Below are positions 34,714 through 43,042 of a stretch of DNA of 64,000 nt, one piece after another (within the stretch, counting starts at the first letter, position 1; every line of letters begins with the position of its first letter). Origin of the DNA: an uncultured Chryseobacterium sp. (lineage in GTDB: Bacteria; Bacteroidota; Bacteroidia; Flavobacteriales; Weeksellaceae); the NCBI GenBank assembly GCA_913778505.1, contig CAJYWD010000047.1, positions 1 through 64,000 of the forward strand, written 5' to 3'. A program made the position numbers and the translations under genes. A model generated the notes under the pieces. The model saw nothing but the letters and a program-made list of their open reading frames with translations. It searched no databases and was not told the DNA's origin.

Positions 34714-35130
34714 ATGAGTAAAAAAATCTTGGTGCTTTGTACGGGAAACAGTTGCAGAAGCCAAATTGCAGAAGGTTATCTCAGACATTTTGCAAAAGAA
34801 AAAGCCGAAATCTACAGTGCAGGTGTCGAAACTCATGGTGTGAATCCAAAGGTCATTGCGACAATGAAAGAAGATGGAATCGACATTTCCAATCACACTT
34901 CTAATAACATCGAGGAATATAAAAACATCGACTTTGATTTTGTCATTACGGTTTGTGATAACGCCAAAGAGCGATGTCCATTTTTTCCCTCCAAAGCTGC
35001 AAAATTTCACCATAATTTTCCTGACCCTGCAAAAGCTATCGGTACTGAAGAAGATATAATGAAAGAATTTAGATATGTCAGAGAACAAATCAAAAATTAT
35101 TGTTTTAAATTCGTGAAAGAAAATCTTTAA
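34714..35130 (+). CDS. arsC: Arsenate reductase, LMW-phosphatase fold
   Basis: 138 residues from ATG 34714 (the track's 34693 is a TTG inside the previous gene's end). P-loop VLCTGNSCRSQIAEGYL with catalytic Cys, then VITVCDNAKERCPFF carrying the second redox cysteines, as in thioredoxin-coupled ArsC. Reduces arsenate to arsenite. Its stop overlaps the next start (TAATG). Confidence 0.93.
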   Translation: MSKKILVLCTGNSCRSQIAEGYLRHFAKEKAEIYSAGVETHGVNPKVIATMKEDGIDISNHTSNNIEEYKNIDFDFVITVCDNAKERCPFFPSKAAKFHHNFPDPAKAIGTEEDIMKEFRYVREQIKNYCFKFVKENL

Positions 35131-35621
35131 TGAACTTCATAATCAAACCTTTAGAATCCAATCATCGAACTGAAGTTCTGGAAATCTATAAACTAGGCAT
35201 CGAAACTAAAAATGCGACGTTCAACACTGCTGTTCCGACTTGGGAAGAATGGGACAAAGGTCATCTCCAGCATTCCAGATTTGTAATAGAAATAGAAAAT
35301 AACATTGCAGGCTGGATTGCCCTAAGTCCTGTTTCATCTCGTTGTAATTATTCCGGTGTTGCAGAAGTAAGTGTTTATATTCATCCAGATTTTAATGGTT
35401 TGGGATTGGCTTCTGAACTGATGATAATTTTAATTTCAGAAAGCGAAAAGAATAGAATCTGGACCTTGCAATCCAGTATTTTCCCGGAAAACGAAGCCAG
35501 CATAAAACTTCACGAAAAGTTTGGCTTTAGAAAAGTCGGCTATAGGGAAAAGATTTCCAAAATGAACGGCGTTTGGAGAGACACAATTCTTTTGGAGAGA
35601 AGAAGCCCGAAAATTTTATAA
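35130..35621 (+). CDS. GNAT N-acetyltransferase, ArsN-like
   Basis: 163 residues with GNAT motif A VYIHPDFNGLGLASELM and N-terminal GIETKNATFNTAVPTWEEW, characteristic of the phosphinothricin/ArsN group. In ars operons such enzymes acetylate toxic organoarsenicals (arsinothricin) in known cases. Translationally coupled to arsC. The operon has no visible arsenite pump (Acr3/ArsB). Confidence 0.85.
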   Translation: MNFIIKPLESNHRTEVLEIYKLGIETKNATFNTAVPTWEEWDKGHLQHSRFVIEIENNIAGWIALSPVSSRCNYSGVAEVSVYIHPDFNGLGLASELMIILISESEKNRIWTLQSSIFPENEASIKLHEKFGFRKVGYREKISKMNGVWRDTILLERRSPKIL

Positions 35622-35625
35622 CAAA

Positions 35626-35649
35626 AAAGTCTGAACAATTTCAGACTTT
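35626..35649. terminator. Bidirectional terminator (ars operon/dnaA)
   Basis: AAAGTCTGAA-CAAT-TTCAGACTTT stem followed by TTTTTTTT, between the convergent ars operon and dnaA. Confidence 0.85.
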
Positions 35650-35657
35650 AATTTTTT

Positions 35658-37112
35658 TTATTGGGCAATTTTCTCTTTCAAATCCTTGATGTATTTCTTC
35701 AATTCTTTGTCGATTTTGGAAACATCCCGGATGGTGTCGCAAGCGTACATCACCGTCGAATGGTCTTTCCCGCCCATTTCTTCACCAATTTTTGTAAACG
35801 TTGCATTGGTATATTCTTTTGCGAAATACATTGCGAGCTGTCTAGGCAAAGCAATTTCTCTCTTCCTGGTCTTAGACAACAACTGCTCTCTCTGGATTCC
35901 AAAATAATCGCAAACAACCTCCTGAATATAAGGAATGTTGATGGTTTTTTTCTGAGTGGTGGCTAATTTATTGATTGTATCTTTTAACAAATCAAGACTG
36001 AAATCAGATTTGTAAACCGTTGAGTAAGCAATTACGGCATTTACAACGCCAATCAGCTCTCTCACACCGTTGGTCTTGACTTCTGATGCCAGGTAATCCA
36101 GCATATCGTCTGTCAATTCTATACCGTCTCGGCTTAATTTATCAACAATGATTTTACGTCTGGTTTCGAAATTTGGCGATTTGATTTCTGCAGAAAGTCC
36201 CCATTTGAAACGGGAAATAATCCTTTCCTGCGTATCCAGAATATCGGCAGGAGCTTTATCGGAAGTCAAAATAATCTGTTTTCCGTTCTGATGAAGATAA
36301 TCGAAAATATGGAAGAAACTGTCCTGCGTTGCTGCCTTACCGGACAAAAACTGAATATCATCGATAATCAAAACATCGATCATCTGATAATAGTTCTGGA
36401 AATCTGTTTTGTTCTGAGACTTCGCAGCCTTTACAAAATCCTGGATGAATTTTTCCGAAGACTGATATAGAACCACTTTTTCCGGAAAAGAAGCTTTCAC
36501 TTCCAATCCGATTGCCTGAGCCAGGTGTGTTTTTCCAACGCCGTAACCACCGTATACAAACAGTGGATTAAATGCTGTGGAACCTGGTCTTTTTGCAATC
36601 GATTTCGCAACGGTGCAGGCAAATTTATTGCTTTCGCCTTCTACAAAGTTATCAAAGGATTGGTCTGCTTTCAGGTTAGAATCAATGTTGACTTTTTTGA
36701 TTCCCGGAACCACAAAGGGATTCACGTTATTATCTTTCAGAACCGGTCTGGCTTCCTGGATTTTCGGTGCTTGTGTGGAGATACCTTTTACATTAACCGT
36801 AATAGGCTTTTCTTTTCCTGCAGGTTTATTTTCCATTACGGAATACCACAATTTCACACCTTTACCGATATTTTTCTTGAGTGCAGCAGACAGCAGAGAC
36901 AGGTAATTGTCCTCGATGTATTCTTTGTAAAAATCACTAGGAACCAGCAACGTCAGATTATTGTTCACCAAAGAAATTGGCTGAACTTTGTCAAACAATA
37001 AATCAAAAGAATTTTCTAATTTTTTGAGGTCTGTGTTGTCCTCCGCTGCGTTTAGATTATCCCTCATAAACTGAAGGCATCTATCCCAGATAAATACTAA
37101 ATTTTCGTCCAT
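35658..37112 (-). CDS. dnaA: Chromosomal replication initiator DnaA
   Basis: 484 residues: N-terminal interaction domain, linker, AAA+ domain with Walker A GGYGVGKTHL (about 187) and Walker B IDVLIIDDIQFL, and C-terminal DNA-binding domain with the signature GKDHSTVMYACDTI. It binds DnaA boxes and opens the origin. No cluster of TTATCCACA boxes is seen in the flanking spacers, so oriC is probably elsewhere. Confidence 0.97.
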   Translation of the reverse strand: MDENLVFIWDRCLQFMRDNLNAAEDNTDLKKLENSFDLLFDKVQPISLVNNNLTLLVPSDFYKEYIEDNYLSLLSAALKKNIGKGVKLWYSVMENKPAGKEKPITVNVKGISTQAPKIQEARPVLKDNNVNPFVVPGIKKVNIDSNLKADQSFDNFVEGESNKFACTVAKSIAKRPGSTAFNPLFVYGGYGVGKTHLAQAIGLEVKASFPEKVVLYQSSEKFIQDFVKAAKSQNKTDFQNYYQMIDVLIIDDIQFLSGKAATQDSFFHIFDYLHQNGKQIILTSDKAPADILDTQERIISRFKWGLSAEIKSPNFETRRKIIVDKLSRDGIELTDDMLDYLASEVKTNGVRELIGVVNAVIAYSTVYKSDFSLDLLKDTINKLATTQKKTINIPYIQEVVCDYFGIQREQLLSKTRKREIALPRQLAMYFAKEYTNATFTKIGEEMGGKDHSTVMYACDTIRDVSKIDKELKKYIKDLKEKIAQ

Positions 37113-37217
37113 TTTTCTGCTGCTGTTACCGGTAAGATTTTAGTTTTTTTAGAAGAAGACAAATATCTTATTATTAATTCTCATAAAAAAATTTTTTCGC
37201 TATTGATTATTTAAAAA

Positions 37218-37225
37218 TATATTTG
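37218..37225 (+). promoter_or_regulatory. -7 box (TATATTTG) before the thioesterase
   Basis: TAnnTTTG match 22 bp before the ATG at 37248. Confidence 0.4.
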
Positions 37226-37247
37226 TATGAATTATTAAAGACTAGAA

Positions 37248-37658
37248 ATGATACACACAACCCACTCAATACGAGTACGTTACGGAGAAACAGATCCTAT
37301 GAAATATGTCTATTACGGTAACTATGCAGAATATTTTGAAGTCGCAAGAGTGGAGCTTTTTCGCACACTTGGAATGTCTTATGACGAGATTGAAAAACGC
37401 GGCATTTTCCTGCCAGTTTCCGAATATAAAATTAAGTACATCAGACCAGCACTTTATGACCAGCTTCTGGAAATCCATACGTACATCAGAAAAATTCCGG
37501 GTGTCAAAATTGAGTTCGATTATGAAATTTATAATGAAGACAACGTGAAAATTACTGAGTCTACAACGACTCTATTTTTCCTGGATTCAGAAACAGGTAA
37601 AATTGTAAGGTGTCCGGATTTTCTTTTAGACCTGATCAAAGAAAACTGGAAAGAGTAA
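37248..37658 (+). CDS. Acyl-CoA thioesterase, YbgC/4HBT family
   Basis: 136 residues of the hotdog fold. The catalytic stretch RYGETDPMKYVYYGNYAEYFE (Asp in ETDP, tyrosine-rich loop) and LPVSEYKIKYIRPALYDQ are typical. Hydrolyses acyl-CoA thioesters; some YbgC proteins work with the Tol-Pal system, but no tol genes are near. The next CDS begins 50 bp downstream. Confidence 0.9.
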   Translation: MIHTTHSIRVRYGETDPMKYVYYGNYAEYFEVARVELFRTLGMSYDEIEKRGIFLPVSEYKIKYIRPALYDQLLEIHTYIRKIPGVKIEFDYEIYNEDNVKITESTTTLFFLDSETGKIVRCPDFLLDLIKENWKE

Positions 37659-37708
37659 ATTGCCCTTCTTTAAATTTTCAATATATTGGACCTAAAAATA
37701 AAACTTCA

Positions 37709-39463
37709 ATGAAAAAATTACTCGCAATAGTTTCATTATCCATTGTATCATTATTCTCAGCGCAACAAAAAACCTACTGTAATCCAATCAACATCGATTA
37801 TGGCTATACACCGTTCGAGGTTTTCTCGAAACAAGGGAAACATCGCGCAACGGCTGACCCAGTAATTGTTAATTTCCAGAAAAAGCTTTTTCTATTTTCT
37901 ACCAATCAGGAAGGTTATTGGTATTCCGACGATATGCTGAACTGGAAATTTGTTTATCGGAAATTCCTGAGAGACAATAAATATACACACGACCTGAATG
38001 CGCCCGCTGTCTGGGCAATGAAAGATACACTTTACGTTTTCGGCTCCACCTGGGAACAGGATTTCCCGATTTGGAAAAGTACCAATCCAACCAAAGACGA
38101 TTGGAAAATCGCTGTTGACACTCTGAAAGTTGGCGCTTGGGACCCGGCCTTCCATTATGATGAAGACAAAGATAAATTGTACCTCTATTGGGGATCTAGC
38201 AACGAATGGCCTCTTCTTGGAACCGAAGTCAAGACCAAAACGCTGCAATCCGAAGGCTTTGTAAAACCTGTCATCAGACTAAAACCGGAAGATCATGGCT
38301 GGGAAAGATTCGGGGAATATAACGATAATGTTTTTCTGCAACCTTTTATAGAAGGCGCCTGGATGACGAAACACAACAACAAGTATTATCTGCAATATGG
38401 CGCGCCTGCAACGGAATTCAGCGGCTATTCTGACGGGGTTTATGTTTCAAAAAATCCTTTGGAAGGTTTCGAATATCAGCAACACAATCCATTTTCTTAC
38501 AAGCCAGGAGGTTTTGCGAGAGGTGCGGGGCACGGTGCAACCTTTCAGGATAATTATAATAATTGGTGGCACGTCTCCACGATTTTCATCTCCACCAAAA
38601 ATAATTTTGAAAGACGATTGGGAATTTGGCCAACTGGCTTTGATAAAGACGATGTAATGTACACCAATACGGCTTATGGCGATTATCCTACTCTTCTTCC
38701 GCAATACGCACAAGGAAAAGATTTTTCCAAAGGTTTATTCCCAGGCTGGATGCTGCTGAATTATAATAAACCTGTGCAAGTTTCTTCGACTTTAGGCGGT
38801 TATCATTCCAATTATGCCGTGGACGAAGACATCAAAACCTATTGGTCTGCCAAAACTGGAAATTCCGGGGAATGGTTTCAGACGGATTTGGGAGAAGTTT
38901 CTACCATCAATGCCATTCAAATTAATTATGCCGATCAGGATGCTGAGTTTATGGGAAAAACACTCGGTAAAATGCACCAGTACAAAATCTACGGTTCGAA
39001 CGACGGCAAAAACTGGAAAGTAATTATTGACAAATCAAAAAACCAAACCGATGTTCCGCACGATTATGTAGAATTAGAAACACCTGCAAAAGCAAGATTC
39101 CTAAAAATGGAAAATCTGAAAATGCCGACAGGAAAATTCGCTTTAAGTGGATTCCGAGTGTTTGGGAAAGGCGCCGGAACAAAACCTGCGAAAGTTCAAA
39201 ATTTTGTTCCACTAAGAGCTGACCCGAAAAAATATGGAGAAAGAAGAAGCATTTGGTTCAAATGGCAACAGAATTCTGATGCGGACGGTTATGTTATTTA
39301 TTGGGGAAAATCGCCGGACAAATTATATGGAAGCATTATGGTTTATGGCAAAAATGAATATTTCTTCACAGGAGCGGATAGAACGGACGCTTATTATTTT
39401 CAGATCGAAGCATTTAACGCCAATGGAATCTCTGAAAGAACAGAGGTTGTAAAATCAGAATAA
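37709..39463 (+). CDS. Secreted GH43-like glycosidase with F5/8C domain
   Basis: 584 residues from ATG 37709; the track's longer start (37610) runs through the end of the previous gene. A signal peptide (MKKLLAIVSLSIVSLFSAQ) is followed by a five-bladed-propeller-like domain (about 30-340; ATADPVIVNF holds the likely catalytic Asp, AWDPAFHYDEDKDKLYLYWG), an F5/8 type C (discoidin) domain (about 350-480; YAVDEDIKTYWSAKTGNSGEWFQTDLG) and a fibronectin III-like end. Likely cleaves a plant or algal polysaccharide outside the cytoplasm; substrate unknown. Confidence 0.82.
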   Translation: MKKLLAIVSLSIVSLFSAQQKTYCNPINIDYGYTPFEVFSKQGKHRATADPVIVNFQKKLFLFSTNQEGYWYSDDMLNWKFVYRKFLRDNKYTHDLNAPAVWAMKDTLYVFGSTWEQDFPIWKSTNPTKDDWKIAVDTLKVGAWDPAFHYDEDKDKLYLYWGSSNEWPLLGTEVKTKTLQSEGFVKPVIRLKPEDHGWERFGEYNDNVFLQPFIEGAWMTKHNNKYYLQYGAPATEFSGYSDGVYVSKNPLEGFEYQQHNPFSYKPGGFARGAGHGATFQDNYNNWWHVSTIFISTKNNFERRLGIWPTGFDKDDVMYTNTAYGDYPTLLPQYAQGKDFSKGLFPGWMLLNYNKPVQVSSTLGGYHSNYAVDEDIKTYWSAKTGNSGEWFQTDLGEVSTINAIQINYADQDAEFMGKTLGKMHQYKIYGSNDGKNWKVIIDKSKNQTDVPHDYVELETPAKARFLKMENLKMPTGKFALSGFRVFGKGAGTKPAKVQNFVPLRADPKKYGERRSIWFKWQQNSDADGYVIYWGKSPDKLYGSIMVYGKNEYFFTGADRTDAYYFQIEAFNANGISERTEVVKSE

Positions 39464-39484
39464 ATAAAATAAAACTCATTATTG

Positions 39485-39520
39485 AACCTCAGAATAATTG
39501 CAATTATTCTGAGGTTTTTC
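39485..39520 (+). terminator. Terminator with perfect 32-bp palindrome
   Basis: AACCTCAGAATAATTG followed directly by its reverse complement CAATTATTCTGAGGTT, then TTTC. Confidence 0.85.
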
Positions 39521-39543
39521 TATTTTTAACAAAAACTAATTCA

Positions 39544-41529
39544 ATGAAATATGACTTACTCTTAAATGAAAATACTGACAGTAAAATCATTAATAGATAT
39601 TATTTATTTGGAGATAATAACATTATACGATTCTTACCAAATATTAATTCTATAAACATCTTTATTGGTGCTAACAATAGTGGAAAAAGCTGGATGATGA
39701 GACACCTAATGAAAATTCAAGATTTTCAATATGTTTTAAATGAACTATTAATAATTTCTAATTCTTTCAATAAACTATTAAAAAAAAATATTTATGCTCA
39801 ACAAAGAAGGGATTTATGGAGTACATCCTTTACAGCACCAAATATAAGAATAGAAAAACTGGACACTTCTTCTTTTTCTAATATCATTTCTACTTCATCC
39901 AATAATAAAGACAATTTTATCCAACTTATTAATTTTAATTATTGGGAACATTTTGATGTTGAAATCGACCCAAATGAAATATCTAAGTTAGATGCTATTA
40001 ATAATAAAATCATTGAGACTATAAAGCAAAACAAAAAAACAGAAAATGTAATAAAATATTTCATCCCTACCTTAAGAACGGCTCATTCTCTATATAACTC
40101 TGATGGAAATAAGATAGAAGATGATATTTTTTATAATACACTTCAAATAAATCATCCAACTGAGAATGTAAAAACGTTCACTGGATTACATTTATACAAA
40201 TCAATATTAAACGCAAGAAATGCAAGAAAAGAAATCCGAAAAAGGTTTGAAGATTTTGAAACGTTTGTACAAAATAATTTTTTCAGTGGAAAAAAGATTG
40301 ATATTGTTGCGGAATTTGACAAGGACAAAAGCTTAAATGGAGATAATTCTGGAGAAATAATAACAATTCATATTGATGGCGAAAATGACACAAGAAAATT
40401 ATATGAACTCGGAGACGGGATACAGGCTATTATTATTTTAATGTATCAAATATTTATGGCGGAAAATGATTCTATAATTTTTATTGATGAGCCAGAACTA
40501 AATCTTCACCCAGGAATGCAAAGGTTATTCTTTGAGCAAATTTCATTAAATAACGACATTACTAAAAAAAATCTGACTTATTTTATCTCCACACATTCAA
40601 ATCATCTATTAGATTTAACATTAGAAAGCGACAACGTTTCAATTTATTCCTTCAATCCAATTGTTGAAAAAGGAAATAAAAAAATCATTATAAAAAATGT
40701 CAATTCGGGAAATAATGAATTATTAAAGGATTTAGGTGTTAACAATACATCAGTATTTCTTGCCAACTCAAGTATTTGGGTCGAAGGAATTTCTGACCGC
40801 AATTATATTAAATCATTTTTGAGAGCCTATTGTGATGATGATAACAAAAGAAACTATCCTAAAGAAGATATTGATTTCGCCTTTTTCGAATATGCTGGCG
40901 GAAATATAGAACATTACATTTTCGGAGACGAATTGGATGAAATTGATGATGATGAAAAATTTTTAAAAGAGATAAACACTTTAGCTCTATCCAATAAAAT
41001 TTTCCTATTCGCAGATTCTGATATGGCAAAAGAAGGAACTAAAAAATTTGAGAGATTGAAATTGCTTGAAGAAAAATTCTCTGCGAATAATAATTTAGAA
41101 GGATTGATAATTAGAAATATACGAGAATCTGAAAACCTTTTATCAATAGAAGTTTGGAGAAAAATTTTGATTGAATTTTGTAATAAAAAAGACATAACAG
41201 GAGAAACTCAAAATGAGATTGATAATTACTTTTCGACTATATCAGAACTGAACCAGACAGAATATGTTGGTAAATTTTTGAAAAAAATAAAAGATTCTGG
41301 AATCCCCTTAAATGAAGTTGCAAAAAAAATACCTAGAGGCGGTGGAAAAGAATGGCAAACATTCAAAGACAAGGCTTTTCTCAGTAGAATCATTCTTGAA
41401 AAAACATTAAATAAAGAATTAACTTGGGATGATTTCAAAACTGTTCCTGAAGTTGTTGAATTAACTGAAAAAATATATCAATTCATTCTAAAACGTGGAA
41501 AGAATATGCAAATCCATAACCTAGATTAA
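39544..41529 (+). CDS. OLD-family ATPase with TOPRIM nuclease domain (lone)
   Basis: 661 residues. ATPase: Walker A GANNSGKS (42-49), an ABC-like LGDGIQAIIIL, Walker B IIFIDEPELNLHPG (311-324) and STHSNHLLD (349-357). TOPRIM: WVEGISDRNY (412-421, catalytic Glu) and LFADSDM (488-494, DxD). This is the OLD (overcoming lysogenization defect) architecture, known from phage P2 and from defence systems. No second gene (UvrD-like GajB or similar) follows, so it fits a single-gene class. The DNA is strikingly AT-rich against its neighbours, suggesting acquisition. It is bounded by terminators on both sides. Confidence 0.85.
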   Translation: MKYDLLLNENTDSKIINRYYLFGDNNIIRFLPNINSINIFIGANNSGKSWMMRHLMKIQDFQYVLNELLIISNSFNKLLKKNIYAQQRRDLWSTSFTAPNIRIEKLDTSSFSNIISTSSNNKDNFIQLINFNYWEHFDVEIDPNEISKLDAINNKIIETIKQNKKTENVIKYFIPTLRTAHSLYNSDGNKIEDDIFYNTLQINHPTENVKTFTGLHLYKSILNARNARKEIRKRFEDFETFVQNNFFSGKKIDIVAEFDKDKSLNGDNSGEIITIHIDGENDTRKLYELGDGIQAIIILMYQIFMAENDSIIFIDEPELNLHPGMQRLFFEQISLNNDITKKNLTYFISTHSNHLLDLTLESDNVSIYSFNPIVEKGNKKIIIKNVNSGNNELLKDLGVNNTSVFLANSSIWVEGISDRNYIKSFLRAYCDDDNKRNYPKEDIDFAFFEYAGGNIEHYIFGDELDEIDDDEKFLKEINTLALSNKIFLFADSDMAKEGTKKFERLKLLEEKFSANNNLEGLIIRNIRESENLLSIEVWRKILIEFCNKKDITGETQNEIDNYFSTISELNQTEYVGKFLKKIKDSGIPLNEVAKKIPRGGGKEWQTFKDKAFLSRIILEKTLNKELTWDDFKTVPEVVELTEKIYQFILKRGKNMQIHNLD

Positions 41530-41589
41530 GTAAGAAATAAAAGTTATAAAATCAGAATAATTTTTAAAGTTTTTCAAACAAAAATTCAA

Positions 41590-41625
41590 GCTTTCGGAGT
41601 TAATCTTCGAACGCTTTTTTATTAT
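41590..41625 (+). terminator. Terminator after the OLD-family gene
   Basis: AGCTTTCGGAG-TTAAT-CTTCGAACGCT imperfect stem followed by TTTTTTATT. Confidence 0.6.
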
Positions 41626-41792
41626 ATCTTATTATGATTTCGAAATATTAAATTTACATTAATTCAAAGATTTTAAAATTAAGATCAAGAATCATTAACA
41701 AACTGAAATTTAAGAAGAAAAGTACGCAACATTTTTTCATTAATTGAAATTATTTTATAAATTTATAAGATATAACAGAATTCAAAATTAGA

Positions 41793-42920
41793 ATGGAGTT
41801 TTTTCTGACATCAGAAGATAATGATGACCGAGCGATTTTTATTACGGGAAATTTCAACAAATGGAATCCGAAAGATTCTAAGTTCATGTTAGAAAAATTG
41901 AATGAGAATAATTATTACATCAATATTTCCGACGAAATTTTGAATGAAGAAATCGAATACAAATTCACAAAAGGCGGCTGGGAAAACGTAGAAATTGACC
42001 AATATGACAACATCACTCCGAACAGAAAAACAAAAAAAGATAAGAAAAAAACTCAGGATTGTGTCGAAAAATGGAGACTGAACTGGGGACCATTCAAGCA
42101 GGAATTTTTCCCGATTGTAGAATTGGCAGACGAAGCATTTTACATTCCTCAGCTCGACAAAACCAGGAAAGTCTGGGCACTTTTGCCTTATGATTATTAC
42201 GATTCCGGGAAGAGCTATCCGGTTTTGTATCTTCAGGATGCGCAAAATTTGTTTAATGAAGGTTCGGCTTACGGGAATTGGGAAATCGACAAAAAACTGT
42301 CTTTGCTTGCAGAATATGGCCGTGGAGATCTAATCGTTATCGCGGTGGAACACGGTGAAGATGACCGAATCAAAGAATATATTTTTGATAATGAAGATGT
42401 GACGAAGAATGCCCAGGGAAAAAAATACCTCAGGTTTATCACCGATACTTTGAAACCTTGGATTGATAAACATTACAGAACTAAAAAAGACAGGGAAAAC
42501 ACAGGAATCGGAGGAAGTTCTCTAGGCGGATTGATAAGTATTTATGGCGGTTTTCTTTACCCGGAAGTCTATTCCAAACTGTTGATTTTTTCTCCATCGC
42601 TTTGGGTAGAGCCGGAAAATGATTTTCCGATGATAAACTTCACCAATCCTTACAAAATTAAAGTTTATCTCTACGGTGGCAAAAAAGAAGGTTCCCGAAT
42701 GGTGGGTAGAATCCGGTTATTTGAAAAGGCTTTGAAACAATTAAGCGCCCGGAGAATTTTTGATTTTGAAGTCAGAACCAATATCAATGACCAGGGAACA
42801 CATCAGGAATTTTTCTGGTCGCAGGAATTTCCAAGAGCGGTGGAATGGCTTTTCATCGACAGTCTGGAAAGTCCTGTAAAAGCCAAAAATGAATTGGAAA
42901 ATGAGATAAAAAATAAATAA
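41793..42920 (+). CDS. Esterase-family alpha/beta hydrolase with N-terminal CBM48-like domain
   Basis: 375 residues without signal peptide. The first about 80 residues (AIFITGNFNKWNPKDSKFML ... EYKFTKGGWENVE) resemble a glycogen-binding/CBM48 immunoglobulin-like domain. The rest is an esterase-D-type hydrolase: WALLPYDYYDSGKSYPVLYLQD, nucleophile elbow GIGGSSLGGL (Ser), and a late His in DQGTHQEFFW. Such enzymes cut esters in siderophores or peptides. It is the first of a long same-strand run that continues through the ligase cluster. Confidence 0.85.
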   Translation: MEFFLTSEDNDDRAIFITGNFNKWNPKDSKFMLEKLNENNYYINISDEILNEEIEYKFTKGGWENVEIDQYDNITPNRKTKKDKKKTQDCVEKWRLNWGPFKQEFFPIVELADEAFYIPQLDKTRKVWALLPYDYYDSGKSYPVLYLQDAQNLFNEGSAYGNWEIDKKLSLLAEYGRGDLIVIAVEHGEDDRIKEYIFDNEDVTKNAQGKKYLRFITDTLKPWIDKHYRTKKDRENTGIGGSSLGGLISIYGGFLYPEVYSKLLIFSPSLWVEPENDFPMINFTNPYKIKVYLYGGKKEGSRMVGRIRLFEKALKQLSARRIFDFEVRTNINDQGTHQEFFWSQEFPRAVEWLFIDSLESPVKAKNELENEIKNK

Positions 42921-43029
42921 GTCACGAAGTGACGATGCAACAAAGAATAGGATAAAATTTTATTAATGCATCAATAGCGTCGGGTTTTAGCCCGATGTAA
43001 AATTAAAGATTGTAGTTGGCTTTAGCCAA
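42921..43029. repeat. Cluster of three small hairpins
   Basis: GTCAC-GAA-GTGAC at 42921-42933, TCGGG-TTTTA-GCCCGA at 42980-42995, and TTGGC-TTTA-GCCAA at 43016-43029, all in the 122-bp gap before the M17 peptidase gene. The last two resemble a paired dispersed repeat of Chryseobacterium-type genomes. Confidence 0.65.
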
Positions 43030-43042
43030 AATTTAAAAATTT

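Noticed and set aside
35622-37247. Replication origin next to dnaA
   Set aside because: No cluster of TTATCCACA-type boxes or AT-rich unwinding repeats was seen in either flanking spacer.
39544-41529. Gabija system
   Set aside because: The ATPase-TOPRIM protein has no adjacent UvrD-like helicase (GajB); a terminator follows it directly.
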